Assembly (NCBI GenBank): GCA_036960565.1
Contig: JBALXQ010000016.1
Location: 40,236-104,235, forward strand
Origin: Bermanella sp036960565
GTDB lineage: Bacteria > Pseudomonadota > Gammaproteobacteria > Pseudomonadales > Oceanobacteraceae
Direction: 5' to 3'
Length of the DNA: 64,000 nt
Below, piece after piece: positions 27,163 to 36,435 of this stretch; the stretch's first letter is position 1, and each line of letters opens with the position of its first letter. A model generated the notes under the pieces. It saw nothing but the letters and a program-made list of their open reading frames with translations, did not search any database and was not told the origin of the DNA. The position numbers were made by a program, and so were the translations under genes.

Positions 27163-27285
27163 TACTGAGAATAATAGGGGAGGCTGTTAATTCAACATGG
27201 AGCGCCTTAGCTCTGCACACCGGCACCGCTTGCACGTTCCCGACACAAGCTCACTCTCTAATTTAGTAAGCTACATCCTGTAGGC

Positions 27286-27320
27286 AAAAAAAAACCCAGT
27301 TCGTGAGAACTAGGTTTTTT
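27286..27320 (-). terminator. Terminator after the tRNA-Arg genes
   Basis: ACCCAGTTC pairs with GAACTAGGT over a GTGA loop, with one mismatch, flanked by A-runs on the left. On the minus strand this places a stem and a long T-run just beyond the 3' end of the tRNA-Arg copy at 27326. Confidence 0.8.
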
Positions 27321-27325
27321 AATAG

Positions 27326-27402
27326 TGGTGCGCTTGGGAGGATTCGAACCTCCGACCCTCTGGTTCGTAGCCAAATACTCTATCCAGCTGAGCTACAAGC
27401 GC
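27326..27402 (-). tRNA. tRNA-Arg (anticodon ACG), copy 1
   Basis: A 77-nt cloverleaf. Acceptor GCGCTTG pairs with CAAGCGC; the anticodon loop is CTACGAA with anticodon ACG. The T arm is GGAGG-TTCGAAT-CCTCC and the 3' CCA is encoded. ACG is normally edited to ICG by TadA and reads CGU/CGC/CGA. Identical copy at 27461. Confidence 0.97.
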
Positions 27403-27460
27403 AAATCTGGTAACACTCACTTCACTACTAAACGAATTGCCATTTTAAGTAAAAATAAAA

Positions 27461-27537
27461 TGGTGCGCTTGGGAGGATTCGAACCTCCGACCCTCTGGTT
27501 CGTAGCCAAATACTCTATCCAGCTGAGCTACAAGCGC
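27461..27537 (-). tRNA. tRNA-Arg (anticodon ACG), copy 2
   Basis: 77 nt, identical over the mature sequence to the copy at 27326, including the encoded CCA. The two copies are 58 bp apart on the same strand and share the downstream terminator. Confidence 0.97.
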
Positions 27538-27645
27538 ATCGTTTATGCCGGCTGATTATAGGTAAACTCAAACTTAAGTCAACCTGCGCCATCCTTTTAT
27601 TTTTTAATTTATTTAAACGAATTACAAAATAAACTAATAAATAAA

Positions 27646-27735
27646 TGGCGGAGAGAGAGGGATTCGAACCCTCGATAAGATTTCTCCTATACACCCTTAG
27701 CAGGGGTGCGCCTTCAGCCACTCGGCCATCTCTCC
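27646..27735 (-). tRNA. tRNA-Ser (anticodon GCT)
   Basis: A 90-nt class II tRNA. Acceptor GGAGAGA pairs with TCTCTCC, the anticodon loop CTGCTAA gives anticodon GCT, and there is a long variable arm and an encoded CCA. It reads AGU/AGC. It is the first of three tRNAs transcribed toward lower coordinates, downstream of csrA. Confidence 0.97.
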
Positions 27736-27826
27736 AACACGCGGCGTATGTTAGCAGCTTATGAAAATAATAAAAGAGAAAACTCAATTAAATTAACAAT
27801 TTAGCGCAGTTTTTTTAATTCGGCGC

Positions 27827-28012
27827 TTATTCTTCGCTAGGTTGCTCTTTTTCTTTCTGAATACGCTGATAGATCTCTTCACGGTGAACCGCAATTTCCT
27901 TAGGTGCGTTAACACCTATCCGAACTTGGTTACCTTTCACACCAAGTACCGTTACGGTAACTTCATCACCAACCATTAAAGTTTCGCCAACGCGACGTGT
28001 TAAAATTAGCAT
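27827..28012 (-). CDS. csrA: Carbon storage regulator, RNA-binding
   Basis: A 61-residue homodimeric RNA-binding protein that controls translation by binding GGA motifs. MLILTRRVGETLMVGDEVTV and VRIGVNAPKEIAVHREEIY cover the conserved beta core and C-terminal helix. ATG 28012 is chosen because family members begin MLILTRR and AGGAGA precedes it; an upstream in-frame extension of 12 codons is not conserved. It follows lysC and alaS, the usual gammaproteobacterial order. Confidence 0.96.
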   Translation of the reverse strand: MLILTRRVGETLMVGDEVTVTVLGVKGNQVRIGVNAPKEIAVHREEIYQRIQKEKEQPSEE

Positions 28013-28263
28013 TCCATTCTCCTGAACACTGCAAACCCGAACTTTCAATGCCGGGTTACAAAATCCCTATATATGACAATATAGGCATCCATTAGATTTA
28101 TTATTGACCAGCTTTGTAAAATTAACAGCCCCATTAAGAATCTTTCCATACTATTTTGTTATGGATAGAAGCCTTAATGGACATTACAAGCCTGCGACCT
28201 AGGGTGCGATGGAAAACCAGCGCAATTTACTACTAGAAAGCCTCATTCCTTGACGCCTTCAAA

Positions 28264-28294
28264 TGCGAACACCCAATTCCATTGGGCATTCGCA
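28264..28294. terminator. Inverted repeat downstream of lysC
   Basis: Outer arms TGCGAA (28264-28269) and TTCGCA (28289-28294), with inner CCCAAT/ATTGGG, form a good stem 25 bp beyond the lysC stop on the minus strand. Only a short T-run follows, so termination is likely but not certain. Confidence 0.5.
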
Positions 28295-28318
28295 AATTCT
28301 TACCAACAACAAAGATAC

Positions 28319-29545
28319 TTATTTTGTATCGTCGTCTAAATCAAACGCTGTGTGCAATGCACGAACGGCCAATTCTAAATACTTCTCAGCAATCACTACC
28401 GAAATCTTAATTTCAGAGGTAGATATGATTTGAATATTAATATTCTCTTCTGCCAATACATCAAACATTTTACTGGCCACGCCAGCATGGCTACGCATAC
28501 CGACACCTACAATAGAGACCTTAGCGATCTTATTGTCGGTAGATACTTCACGCGCACCCAATTCCTGAGCAACCGCCTTCAATACTGTTTCAGCACGGGC
28601 AAAATCGTTACGGTGCACAGTGAAGGTGAAGTCAGTGGTATTGTCAGCCGCTACGTTTTGAACAATCATGTCCACTTCAATATTAGCTGCGCTTACAGGG
28701 CCTAAGATTTTAGAGGCAACACCAGGAATATCTGGTACACCCATTACAGTCAATTTGGCTTCGTCACGGTTAAACGCAATACCGGATATAACGGGTTTTT
28801 CCACGGAACTATCATCCTCTGTTGTAATTAGAGTGCCATTGCCTTCTTCTCTACTGTGAAGAACACGTAATGGGACTTTATATTTGCCTGCAAACTCCAC
28901 AGAGCGAATTTGCAATACCTTTGAACCCAGACTTGCCATTTCAAGCATTTCTTCAAAAGTGATTTTATCTAAACGCTTTGCTTTATCCACAACCCTTGGG
29001 TCGGTGGTATAAACGCCATCTACATCTGTGTAAATATGACACTCGTCTGCCTTCAAGGCTGCCGCTAACGCCACGCCAGTAGTATCAGAACCGCCACGGC
29101 CCAGAGTGGTAATATTACCGTGCTCATCCACACCTTGGAAACCAGCCACAATCACAACTCGACCTTCATCCAAGTCAGCTCGAATTCGCTGGGTATCAAT
29201 ATCCTGGATGCGGGCTTTGCCATGGGCACTATCGGTAAGGATTCTCACCTGACTGCCGGTATAAGAACGAGCCGGCAGACCAATCTTGTGCAACGCCATG
29301 CTTAAAAGTGAAATGGTCACTTGCTCACCAGTGGAAACCAAAACATCCATTTCTCTGGGTGTCGGTTCATCACTAATAGCTTTTGCTAAAGAAATTAAAC
29401 GATTGGTCTCGCCGCTCATGGCGCTTACTGCCACCACCACGTCATGACCTGCGTCTTTGAATTTTTTAATCTTTTGGGCAACACCCTCGATACGCTCAGT
29501 GGTACCGACCGATGTGCCGCCGTACTTGTGTACGTACAATGCCAT
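28319..29545 (-). CDS. lysC: Aspartate kinase
   Basis: A 408-residue cytosolic enzyme that phosphorylates aspartate, first step of the lysine, threonine and methionine pathway. N-terminal KYGGTSVGT (substrate/ATP site), TLGRGGSDTTGVALA and DVDGVYTTDPR mark the kinase domain. Two C-terminal ACT domains (about 265-400, TVMGVPDIPGVASKI and SIVGVGMRSHAGVASKMF) give feedback control. Lies between alaS and csrA; no lysine riboswitch visible in the 133-bp spacer upstream. Confidence 0.96.
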   Translation of the reverse strand: MALYVHKYGGTSVGTTERIEGVAQKIKKFKDAGHDVVVAVSAMSGETNRLISLAKAISDEPTPREMDVLVSTGEQVTISLLSMALHKIGLPARSYTGSQVRILTDSAHGKARIQDIDTQRIRADLDEGRVVIVAGFQGVDEHGNITTLGRGGSDTTGVALAAALKADECHIYTDVDGVYTTDPRVVDKAKRLDKITFEEMLEMASLGSKVLQIRSVEFAGKYKVPLRVLHSREEGNGTLITTEDDSSVEKPVISGIAFNRDEAKLTVMGVPDIPGVASKILGPVSAANIEVDMIVQNVAADNTTDFTFTVHRNDFARAETVLKAVAQELGAREVSTDNKIAKVSIVGVGMRSHAGVASKMFDVLAEENINIQIISTSEIKISVVIAEKYLELAVRALHTAFDLDDDTK

Positions 29546-29678
29546 TGGAATAAGGCTCTTTAATAAAGGGTACTAAAATTGGGCGCTAATTAGACACTAA
29601 TTAACGCCGATTTGGAACACTTGCTCAGGCAAGTGCGTATTCAACTTACAGGCTGGCTTGCACCTATTCTGTAAAGAT

Positions 29679-32318
29679 CTACAGATTCGCCTTTGCCCAG
29701 CTAGTAAAGGCCTGGAGCGCATCATCAATGCCTTCAGGTTTTTTACCACCTGCTTGGGCCATATCAGGTTTGCCACCACCACGACCATCTACATAAGGAG
29801 CCACATCTTTAACAATGTCACCAGCCTTATATTGACCCACCAACTCCTTGGTAACACCAGCAAGCAAAGTCACTTTTTCACCTTCTGAACTAGCCAATAA
29901 GATAAGAGCATTACCTAGCTTGTTTTTCAATTGATCCATAGTGGTACGCATGGCTTTAACATCAGCACCATCTAGCTTAGTGGCCAGCACTTTAATGCCG
30001 TTAATCTCAATTGCTTGACCCGCCAGATCGGTACCAGCACCACTGGCTAATTTGGCCTTTAATTGATCGACATCTTTTTCAAGCTGACGACTCTTGGCCA
30101 CCAACTGCGCCACTTTATCCTGTGCGGTTTCAGTGCTGCCTTTTACTTGGCTAGCAATTGCGTGCAGAGTATTTTCCATTGCCAAAACAAAATCAAAGGC
30201 GGCTTGCCCCACTACAGCTTCAACACGACGCACGCCTGCGGCAATACCGCTTTCACTGACAATTTTAAGCAAGCCAATGTCGCCAGTGCGTTGCGCATGA
30301 GTACCACCACAAAGCTCAACCGAAAACTGGTCGCGCCCCATGCTCAATACACGCACATCGTCATCGTACTTTTCGCCAAACAACGCCATCGCACCGCTTT
30401 CTTTGGCTTCCTCAACATTCATCACCTGCGTTACCACAGACTCGTTCATGCGAATCTGCTGGTTTACACGTAGTTCAACTGCCTTAATTTCATCTGCTGT
30501 CATGGCTTCAAAATGAGCAAAGTCAAAACGTAACTTATCAGCAGTACACAAAGAGCCCTTCTGCTGAACATGCTCGCCCAGAGTTTCACGTAGCGCTGCA
30601 TGCAAAAGGTGAGTAGCCGAATGATGCAAGGCTATGTTTTGGCGTTTGCCTTCATCCACAAGTCCACTTACTGCCTGCCCGATGGTTAAAGTGCCCGTTG
30701 CCACCACGCCATGATGCAAATGATTCTTTTGCTCTTTGGTGGTATTGGTGACTGTAAATTCACTCTCGGTATTATTTAAAATACCGGTGTCTCCCACCTG
30801 ACCACCAGACTCACCATAAAAAGGCGTACTATCCAGCACCACCATGCCAGTGTCGCCGGCATTCAACTGCTCAACCGCTACGCCACTTTGACCTTCCTCT
30901 ATTTTAAACAAAGCAATAATTTTGCCTTCGTTTGATAGGTGCTCATAACCGGTAAAATCAGTGGCGCCGTCCAAATCCAAGCTGTCGGTGTAATCCACTT
31001 TAAAGTTAGAGGCAGCACGAGCTTTATCTTTTTGCTGCTCCATGCATTTTTTAAAGCCTTCCTCATCAACCTTTAATTTTTTCTCACGGGCAATATCCGC
31101 CGTTAAATCCATCGGGAAGCCGTAAGTGTCATATAGCTTAAATACAGTCTCACCGGCAATGGTGTCACCCTTTAAACTACTAATGGCATCGTCAAGTAGC
31201 TTCATGCCGTTATCTAAAGTCTTGGCAAACTGCTCTTCTTCAAGCTTAAGGATTTTTTCAATTTGCGCTTTATTTTTGACAAGCTCAGGATAGGCGTCGC
31301 CCATTTCACTCACCAAAGCATCAACTAAGGTATGGAAGAATGTGCCCTTAGTGCCTAACAAGTGCCCGTAACGCAGGGCGCGACGAATGATTCGACGCAA
31401 TACATAACCTCGACCTTCATTCGACGGCATCACCCCGTCAGAGATTAAAAAGCTGCATGAACGAATGTGATCGGCAATTACGCGTAATGACTTGCTGTCT
31501 AAATCGGTGCTATCGGTCGCCTTAGCAGCGGCCTTAATGAGGTTTTGAAAAAGGTCAATTTCATAATTCGAGTGAACGCCCTGCAAAATAGCAGAAATAC
31601 GCTCAAGACCCATACCGGTGTCCACCGATGGCTTAGGCAGGGGCAGCATTTCACCGTCAGCCTGACGGTTAAATTGCATGAATACGTTATTCCAAATCTC
31701 AATGAAACGGTCGCCATCTTCTTCCGGGCTACCAGGTACACCGCCCCAAATATCTTCACCATGATCGTAAAAAATTTCAGTACACGGGCCACAAGGACCG
31801 GTATCACCCATTTGCCAGAAATTATCCGATTTAAACTTGCCGTCTTTATCACCAATGCGAATAATTTTATCCGCAGGCAAGCCCATTTCTTTATTCCAGA
31901 TATCGAATGCTTCGTCGTCGCTTTCGTAAACAGTTACCAACAGTTTGTCTTTGGACAGGTTCATCCATTTTTCAGAGGTTAGAAATTCCCAGGCAAAAGA
32001 AATGGCTTCACGCTTAAAATAGTCACCAAAGCTAAAATTACCCAGCATCTCAAAGAAGGTGTGGTGGCGAGCGGTATAACCTACGTTTTCTAGATCGTTA
32101 TGTTTACCGCCTGCACGTACGCAGCGCTGTACACTCGTGGCGCGGGTGTAATTGCGGTTTTCCTGCCCTAAAAACACATCTTTAAACTGATTCATGCCCG
32201 CATTAGTGAACATTAGGGTGGGATCATTTCCCGGAATCAAAGAGCTACTGGCCACTACCTGGTGCTGCTTTTGAGCGAAGTAATCTAGGTATGCCTGTCG
32301 AATTTCTGCCGTTTTCAT
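29679..32318 (-). CDS. alaS: Alanyl-tRNA synthetase
   Basis: 879 residues, the normal length. N-terminal class II catalytic core with motif FTNAGMNQFKDVFLG and RCVRAGGKHNDLENVG; editing domain with the zinc-binding HSATHLLHAALRE and CGGTH; C-terminal C-Ala domain with DGRGGGKPDMAQAGG. ATG 32318 (MKTAEIRQAYLDYF) is chosen as the conserved start; the open frame extends 34 codons further upstream without family similarity. Confidence 0.97.
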   Translation of the reverse strand: MKTAEIRQAYLDYFAQKQHQVVASSSLIPGNDPTLMFTNAGMNQFKDVFLGQENRNYTRATSVQRCVRAGGKHNDLENVGYTARHHTFFEMLGNFSFGDYFKREAISFAWEFLTSEKWMNLSKDKLLVTVYESDDEAFDIWNKEMGLPADKIIRIGDKDGKFKSDNFWQMGDTGPCGPCTEIFYDHGEDIWGGVPGSPEEDGDRFIEIWNNVFMQFNRQADGEMLPLPKPSVDTGMGLERISAILQGVHSNYEIDLFQNLIKAAAKATDSTDLDSKSLRVIADHIRSCSFLISDGVMPSNEGRGYVLRRIIRRALRYGHLLGTKGTFFHTLVDALVSEMGDAYPELVKNKAQIEKILKLEEEQFAKTLDNGMKLLDDAISSLKGDTIAGETVFKLYDTYGFPMDLTADIAREKKLKVDEEGFKKCMEQQKDKARAASNFKVDYTDSLDLDGATDFTGYEHLSNEGKIIALFKIEEGQSGVAVEQLNAGDTGMVVLDSTPFYGESGGQVGDTGILNNTESEFTVTNTTKEQKNHLHHGVVATGTLTIGQAVSGLVDEGKRQNIALHHSATHLLHAALRETLGEHVQQKGSLCTADKLRFDFAHFEAMTADEIKAVELRVNQQIRMNESVVTQVMNVEEAKESGAMALFGEKYDDDVRVLSMGRDQFSVELCGGTHAQRTGDIGLLKIVSESGIAAGVRRVEAVVGQAAFDFVLAMENTLHAIASQVKGSTETAQDKVAQLVAKSRQLEKDVDQLKAKLASGAGTDLAGQAIEINGIKVLATKLDGADVKAMRTTMDQLKNKLGNALILLASSEGEKVTLLAGVTKELVGQYKAGDIVKDVAPYVDGRGGGKPDMAQAGGKKPEGIDDALQAFTSWAKANL

Positions 32319-32585
32319 ACACTGTCCATCAGTGGGTTGCCGTCTATATACCCAGACGCTATCAGCACTGTCTGGTGGGCGACTCAGATTGTTATAAAAA
32401 GTGCGCAAGTATAACGACATTCGTCCATGGGCACGAGACTCAAAACCATTCCGTCTAAGATTGCTAGATTTAACCGAGTATAATTCCCCATAAGCAAAGC
32501 TTAAGTAGGTTACAAATTAGGACTGGCCATTTAAATTAGAATAAGCTAATTTAAAATAATCTAATATATAGTGAGGATAACCCCT

Positions 32586-32789
32586 ATGTCTATCGACCGC
32601 CTAGTATTCCTTATTGCAGGTATCTTCATTCTGCTAAGCCTAATCCTATCCCAGCTTCACAGCGTCAACTGGTTATGGTTTACAGCCTTTGTGGGTCTAA
32701 ACATGTTTCAAGCTGCCTTTAGTGGGTTTTGCCCACTTGCCAAGATATTAAAAACATTGGGATATAGGCCGGGCCAAGCTTTTAATTAA
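32586..32789 (+). CDS. DUF2892 small membrane protein
   Basis: A 67-residue protein with two transmembrane helices (about 6-22 and 27-45) and a GFCPLAKILKTLGY tail typical of DUF2892 (YgaP C-terminal-like). In this family the Cys-Pro motif often accompanies rhodanese or sulfur-handling proteins; none is adjacent. ATG 32586 is preferred to GTG 32571, which overlaps the GAGG ribosome binding site. Confidence 0.75.
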   Translation: MSIDRLVFLIAGIFILLSLILSQLHSVNWLWFTAFVGLNMFQAAFSGFCPLAKILKTLGYRPGQAFN

Positions 32790-32907
32790 GACCGAAGAGC
32801 GTTACCGGATGGCACCGACCTTGACAATACTTAACCTATTTTCAGTTAATAACGGTTGAAACGCCCCCCTATAGCACAGATAATAGCCAACTAAACACGG
32901 GATTAAC

Positions 32908-33342
32908 TTGGTTGCTGTATTCGTGAAAAAATTCTTATTTTTATCTATATTAGTGATGGCCTTGGGGCTTGGCGGCTGGCTTTACCAGGACACCGATGCG
33001 CGTCCCTGCCTAGAAGATTGGATTGCGCAAACTCAAAGCTTGTTTAATGACGCCACGGTAAGCCTTAAAAACCTATCCGACTCCAATAAACCGCCTATTT
33101 CACAAGACGACCTAGATGATAAGCTACAGGCGCTCTTGCCCAGCGATTCAGTAGACTTAAGCTACCAACCTATTGGCGAGCAAGGGCAAACACTGGCTCA
33201 AGGTGATAACTCTGATTTGCTTCCCAACCTTTTTCAAAGCCAGCAACAAAAAAGCACGTCACTAAGTGGCCAGGTGCACATGGATGAAAATGACAATATA
33301 ATAGGCGCCGAGGTTCAAGTCTCGATACCTACCAACTTGTAA
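32908..33342 (+). CDS. Hypothetical exported protein
   Basis: About 144 residues with an N-terminal signal/anchor (FLFLSILVMALGLGGWLY) and a hydrophilic, Gln/Ser/Asp-rich rest; not recognised. Start TTG 32908 (weak GGGA upstream) or GTG 32923. It precedes a small membrane protein by 12 bp, so the two are probably co-transcribed. Confidence 0.5.
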   Translation: MVAVFVKKFLFLSILVMALGLGGWLYQDTDARPCLEDWIAQTQSLFNDATVSLKNLSDSNKPPISQDDLDDKLQALLPSDSVDLSYQPIGEQGQTLAQGDNSDLLPNLFQSQQQKSTSLSGQVHMDENDNIIGAEVQVSIPTNL

Positions 33343-33354
33343 TTTGGAATTCGC

Positions 33355-33561
33355 GTGATAGCCACTGCTTGCATTATATTAGTTCTGTGCGTGATATTGC
33401 TCATGATAGCCACAGGGGTTGGACCATTTACAAATGAGCCCTGGTTAAAATTTCATCTGTCCTTTCGTAAACTAAATCCAATATTTAAAATGTGCCTAAA
33501 TTTGGCAGCCATTTCACTGGCGGTCATTTGCAGTGGCATTTTAATTGGCATTATCCAATAA
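33355..33561 (+). CDS. Hypothetical small membrane protein
   Basis: 68 residues with two hydrophobic helices (about 2-20 and 48-67) around a short basic loop. GTG start. Begins 12 bp after the upstream exported protein gene. No family recognised; coding support rests on hydrophobic periodicity and close spacing only. Confidence 0.45.
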   Translation: MIATACIILVLCVILLMIATGVGPFTNEPWLKFHLSFRKLNPIFKMCLNLAAISLAVICSGILIGIIQ

Positions 33562-33708
33562 ACGAGTGTCCTGCTCATTTTTTTGTGATGACTAATCCTG
33601 TATTAACACACGTAATTTATAGACGTTATTAAAATGAGCTGTAAGAAGGCTTCATTAGTGATGATTTAAGAAGCTTTTTTCACATGCATTTAATAATAGG
33701 AGTTTTAA

Positions 33709-34068
33709 GTGATTAGAATTATTACCGGCCACCTTGCCTGCGGTCGCTGGCGTTTAAAACAACTAGATGGTGCCTACTTTTTAGCACATCCTCAGCCTTT
33801 CAGCCGTCGCAGTGAATTTCGTATTGGCCCGGACCAAGTTACCGGGGTTGAAGTTGAAAAGTCAGAAGCCAAGCAAATACTGGTAAAAATTCTATTTACT
33901 GACGACCGCTATTGCCAAGCCTATATTGAACCCGAAGAGCTAGCTGGCCTGCAAAGTATGGTTAATTCACAAAACATCCCTCCTCTTGCTAAAGATCAAA
34001 CTCAAAACTGGATATATGGCCTAATCGGCTTTTTTATCCTGTGTGTGCTTTTTGAACTGTTAAAGTAG
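33709..34068 (+). CDS. Hypothetical C-terminally anchored protein
   Basis: 119 residues. The soluble part (1-95) looks like a small beta domain (GRWRLKQLDGAYF, FRIGPDQVTGVEVE) and a single C-terminal membrane helix follows (WIYGLIGFFILCVLFELL). AGGAG precedes GTG 33709. Tail-anchored layout; function unknown. Confidence 0.55.
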   Translation: MIRIITGHLACGRWRLKQLDGAYFLAHPQPFSRRSEFRIGPDQVTGVEVEKSEAKQILVKILFTDDRYCQAYIEPEELAGLQSMVNSQNIPPLAKDQTQNWIYGLIGFFILCVLFELLK

Positions 34069-34332
34069 CTTCCTATACCTGATGGGTTACCACATAGTGG
34101 ATAATTCATCGCTATTATTTGTCAAATATGGGTAGTGCGTTATAATACTTGCCCTCAACAGGCGCACTTTTCATCCATTCGCCCCAGCAAGCAGCAATTA
34201 TTCAAGCTCAGCCTGGACTTACAACCCTGAAGCTCCCACAAGATATTTCCAGTATTCGTCACACGTGTTCTCTACGACATTTTAGAGATGGAAAAAGTGG
34301 CTAATCCTAGAACTATTTTTAGGATAAATCCC

Positions 34333-35631
34333 ATGAAAAAAATTGTCATCGTTGGCGGTGGTGCTGGTGGACTGGAACTGGCAACCAAGTTAGGTAATAC
34401 CTTTGGTAAGCGTAAACAGGCTGAAATACACCTTGTAGATGCCAGCAATACCCATTTATGGAAACCGCTTTTACATGAAGTGGCTACAGGATCACTCGAT
34501 GGTGGCATAGACGAGCTTAGCTACCGAGCTCAAGCCTATAATCATCATTTTACTTTTAATCTAGGACGTATGTGCGACCTAGATAGAGACAGTAAAGAAG
34601 TGGTTTTATCAGCCATGAAGGATGAACACCAGCAACCGGTTTTACCTGAACGCCGTCTTAACTATGACATTTTAGTCATGGCGGTGGGCAGTCAAACCAA
34701 TGACTTTGGTACTAAGGGCGCTCAACAGTTTTGTTCGTTTCTAGATGGCCGTAAGCAAGCAGACGTGTTTCACCAAAAACTATTAAACACCTATTTAAAA
34801 GCCAATAATGCCGCTAGCAAACAAGGTAACTTCAAACTTAATATCGCCATTGTAGGCGCTGGTGCCACCGGTGTTGAATTAGCCGCCGAGCTGCATAACA
34901 CTGCATCTGAACTGGCTGCCTACGGACTTGACCAGCTAAAAAAAGAACAGTTAAAAGTCACCATTATAGAAGCAGGTGAACGCATATTACCGGCTTTACC
35001 CCCTCGTATTTCTGCTGCAGCCCATGGTGAGTTAAGTAAACTTGGCATTGATGTTCAAACACAAACCTTTGTTGATGAAGTGACTCAAGAAGGCTTTATC
35101 ACTAAGGATGGCACATTAATTCCGGCCGAGTTAAAAGTTTGGGCAGCAGGTGTTAAGGCGCCCGAATGGATGAAAGATCTAGGCGGATTAGAAAGCAACA
35201 GGGTGAATCAGTTGGTGGTTAAGCCCAGCTTGCAAACGAGCCTAGATGATAGCATTTTCGCCATTGGCGACTGCTCCTTTATGCTGCAAAAAGACGGCAC
35301 ACCGGTTCCTCCAAGGGCGCAAGCAGCGCATCAGCAAGCCATGCATGTATATAAAAACCTGGTACGCCTAGGCGAGCAACGCGAACCTAAAGATTATATT
35401 TATCACGATAAGGGCTCACTTATTAACCTTAGCCGCTACAGCACAGTGGGCAGTTTAATGGGGAACCTAAGTTCTGGTTCAATGATGATTGAGGGGAAGA
35501 TTGCGCGCTTGGTATACGTCTCGTTGTACCGTTTGCACCAAGTGGCTTTACACGGATATTTTAAAACGATGCTTATGACTTTGTCTGGCAGAATCAATAA
35601 AATTATTCGCCCACGCCTGAAACTTCACTAA
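34333..35631 (+). CDS. ndh: Type II NADH dehydrogenase
   Basis: A 432-residue peripheral inner-membrane flavoprotein that passes electrons from NADH to quinone without pumping protons. FAD motif VGGGAGGLELA (about 6-16), NADH motif VGAGATGVELAAEL (about 175-188), and GDCSFM near residue 315. An amphipathic C-terminal region fits membrane association. AGGATAAAT precedes ATG 34333. The 219 bp upstream may hold its promoter; nothing specific was identified. Confidence 0.92.
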   Translation: MKKIVIVGGGAGGLELATKLGNTFGKRKQAEIHLVDASNTHLWKPLLHEVATGSLDGGIDELSYRAQAYNHHFTFNLGRMCDLDRDSKEVVLSAMKDEHQQPVLPERRLNYDILVMAVGSQTNDFGTKGAQQFCSFLDGRKQADVFHQKLLNTYLKANNAASKQGNFKLNIAIVGAGATGVELAAELHNTASELAAYGLDQLKKEQLKVTIIEAGERILPALPPRISAAAHGELSKLGIDVQTQTFVDEVTQEGFITKDGTLIPAELKVWAAGVKAPEWMKDLGGLESNRVNQLVVKPSLQTSLDDSIFAIGDCSFMLQKDGTPVPPRAQAAHQQAMHVYKNLVRLGEQREPKDYIYHDKGSLINLSRYSTVGSLMGNLSSGSMMIEGKIARLVYVSLYRLHQVALHGYFKTMLMTLSGRINKIIRPRLKLH

Positions 35632-35691
35632 TCTATATCAGATGTAAATATTCAGGAATTTCCTGAATATTTACACTCCCATTTTAAATAC

Positions 35692-36180
35692 TTAAACTTG
35701 CGGCACGAAACGCTCAAAGCCTGAATATATTTGGTTTAGGGTGTAACCTCTGCGTTGCAAATATCCCATCACTTTATTTTTTAGCTTCATATCTTCAAGC
35801 GATAAATCTTTTACTTTCTTTATTATTAAGCGGTCAACCTCTTCACTCCACTCAAAGGCTAATTCTTCAAAGCTGTTTTCTATTAAAAATTCATTAATGC
35901 CTTTTTGCTTAAGATCTAACTTAATTCTAACCGGACCATAACCCCCCAATGCCCTGCTGCGTAAATACATCTGAGTAAAACGCTCATCATTTTGCAGCTC
36001 CATCTCCACTAGCCAGTCTAGAATTCTTAAAATGGTTTCATGATCTTCAGATACCAGCAGTAGCTTTTTTTCCAACTCACTATAGCTGTACTCGCGACGA
36101 GCCAATAGCTCTATAGCCTTATGGCGAAGCGCCTTTTCGTCGTATTCTTTTGGGGATTTGGCTTTTTTTTCTGTATACAT
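35692..36180 (-). CDS. recX: RecA regulator RecX
   Basis: A 162-residue helical protein that binds RecA filaments and limits their extension. Three-helix repeats with LLARREYSYSELEKKLL, GGYGPVRIKLDLKQKGI and YLQRRGYTLNQI match the family. It lies downstream of recA on the same strand but is separated by a terminator and a repeat-rich spacer of 255 bp. Confidence 0.9.
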   Translation of the reverse strand: MYTEKKAKSPKEYDEKALRHKAIELLARREYSYSELEKKLLLVSEDHETILRILDWLVEMELQNDERFTQMYLRSRALGGYGPVRIKLDLKQKGINEFLIENSFEELAFEWSEEVDRLIIKKVKDLSLEDMKLKNKVMGYLQRRGYTLNQIYSGFERFVPQV

Positions 36181-36208
36181 AATACCGCCATGGATGGTGG
36201 GTATGCGG

Positions 36209-36226
36209 TTTTTGCAGGAGCAAAAA
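36209..36226. repeat. Short palindrome upstream of recX
   Basis: TTTTTGC (36209-36215) and GCAAAAA (36220-36226) flank AGGA. The embedded GCAGGAGCAAA string recurs at about 36260-36270. It lies between the tandem repeat and recX and could be a REP-like element or hairpin. Confidence 0.45.
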
Positions 36227-36270
36227 ACAGCGCCCGCTAAAGCGTAGAATATAGATATTGCAGGAGCAAA

Positions 36271-36368
36271 CCTGAACTTCCCTAAAAATTGCTCCCTGCA
36301 TTTTCAGGATACCGTACATCCTGAACTTCCCTAAAAATTGCTCCCTGCATTTTCAGGATACCGTACAT
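36271..36368. repeat. 49-bp perfect tandem duplication between recA and recX
   Basis: Two identical adjacent 49-bp units (36271-36319 and 36320-36368), followed by a four-base partial third (CCTG). Each unit contains CCTGAA/TTCAGG inverted arms. The units lie between the recA terminator and recX. No coding function; likely an intergenic repeat expanded by slippage or a dispersed REP-like family. Confidence 0.9.
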
Positions 36369-36379
36369 CCTGTACGTAA

Positions 36380-36400
36380 AAGGCCAGCAATGCTGGCCTT
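36380..36400 (-). terminator. recA terminator
   Basis: AAGGCCAGCA (36380-36389) pairs perfectly with TGCTGGCCTT (36391-36400). On the minus strand it lies 36 bp beyond the recA stop and is followed by a short T-run. Confidence 0.8.
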
Positions 36401-36435
36401 ATTTTAAATGATTACCTAACTAAAGCCATTGGCGA

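Noticed and set aside
27325..27555. Open frames over the tRNA-Arg copies
   Set aside because: They merely read through the two identical tRNA genes.
28319..29678. Lysine riboswitch ahead of lysC
   Set aside because: The alaS-lysC spacer of 133 bp shows no lysine-riboswitch-like fold or length.
36119..36319. Open frame across the 49-bp repeats
   Set aside because: A shadow of the repeat and of recX; translation follows the repeat, not a protein pattern.
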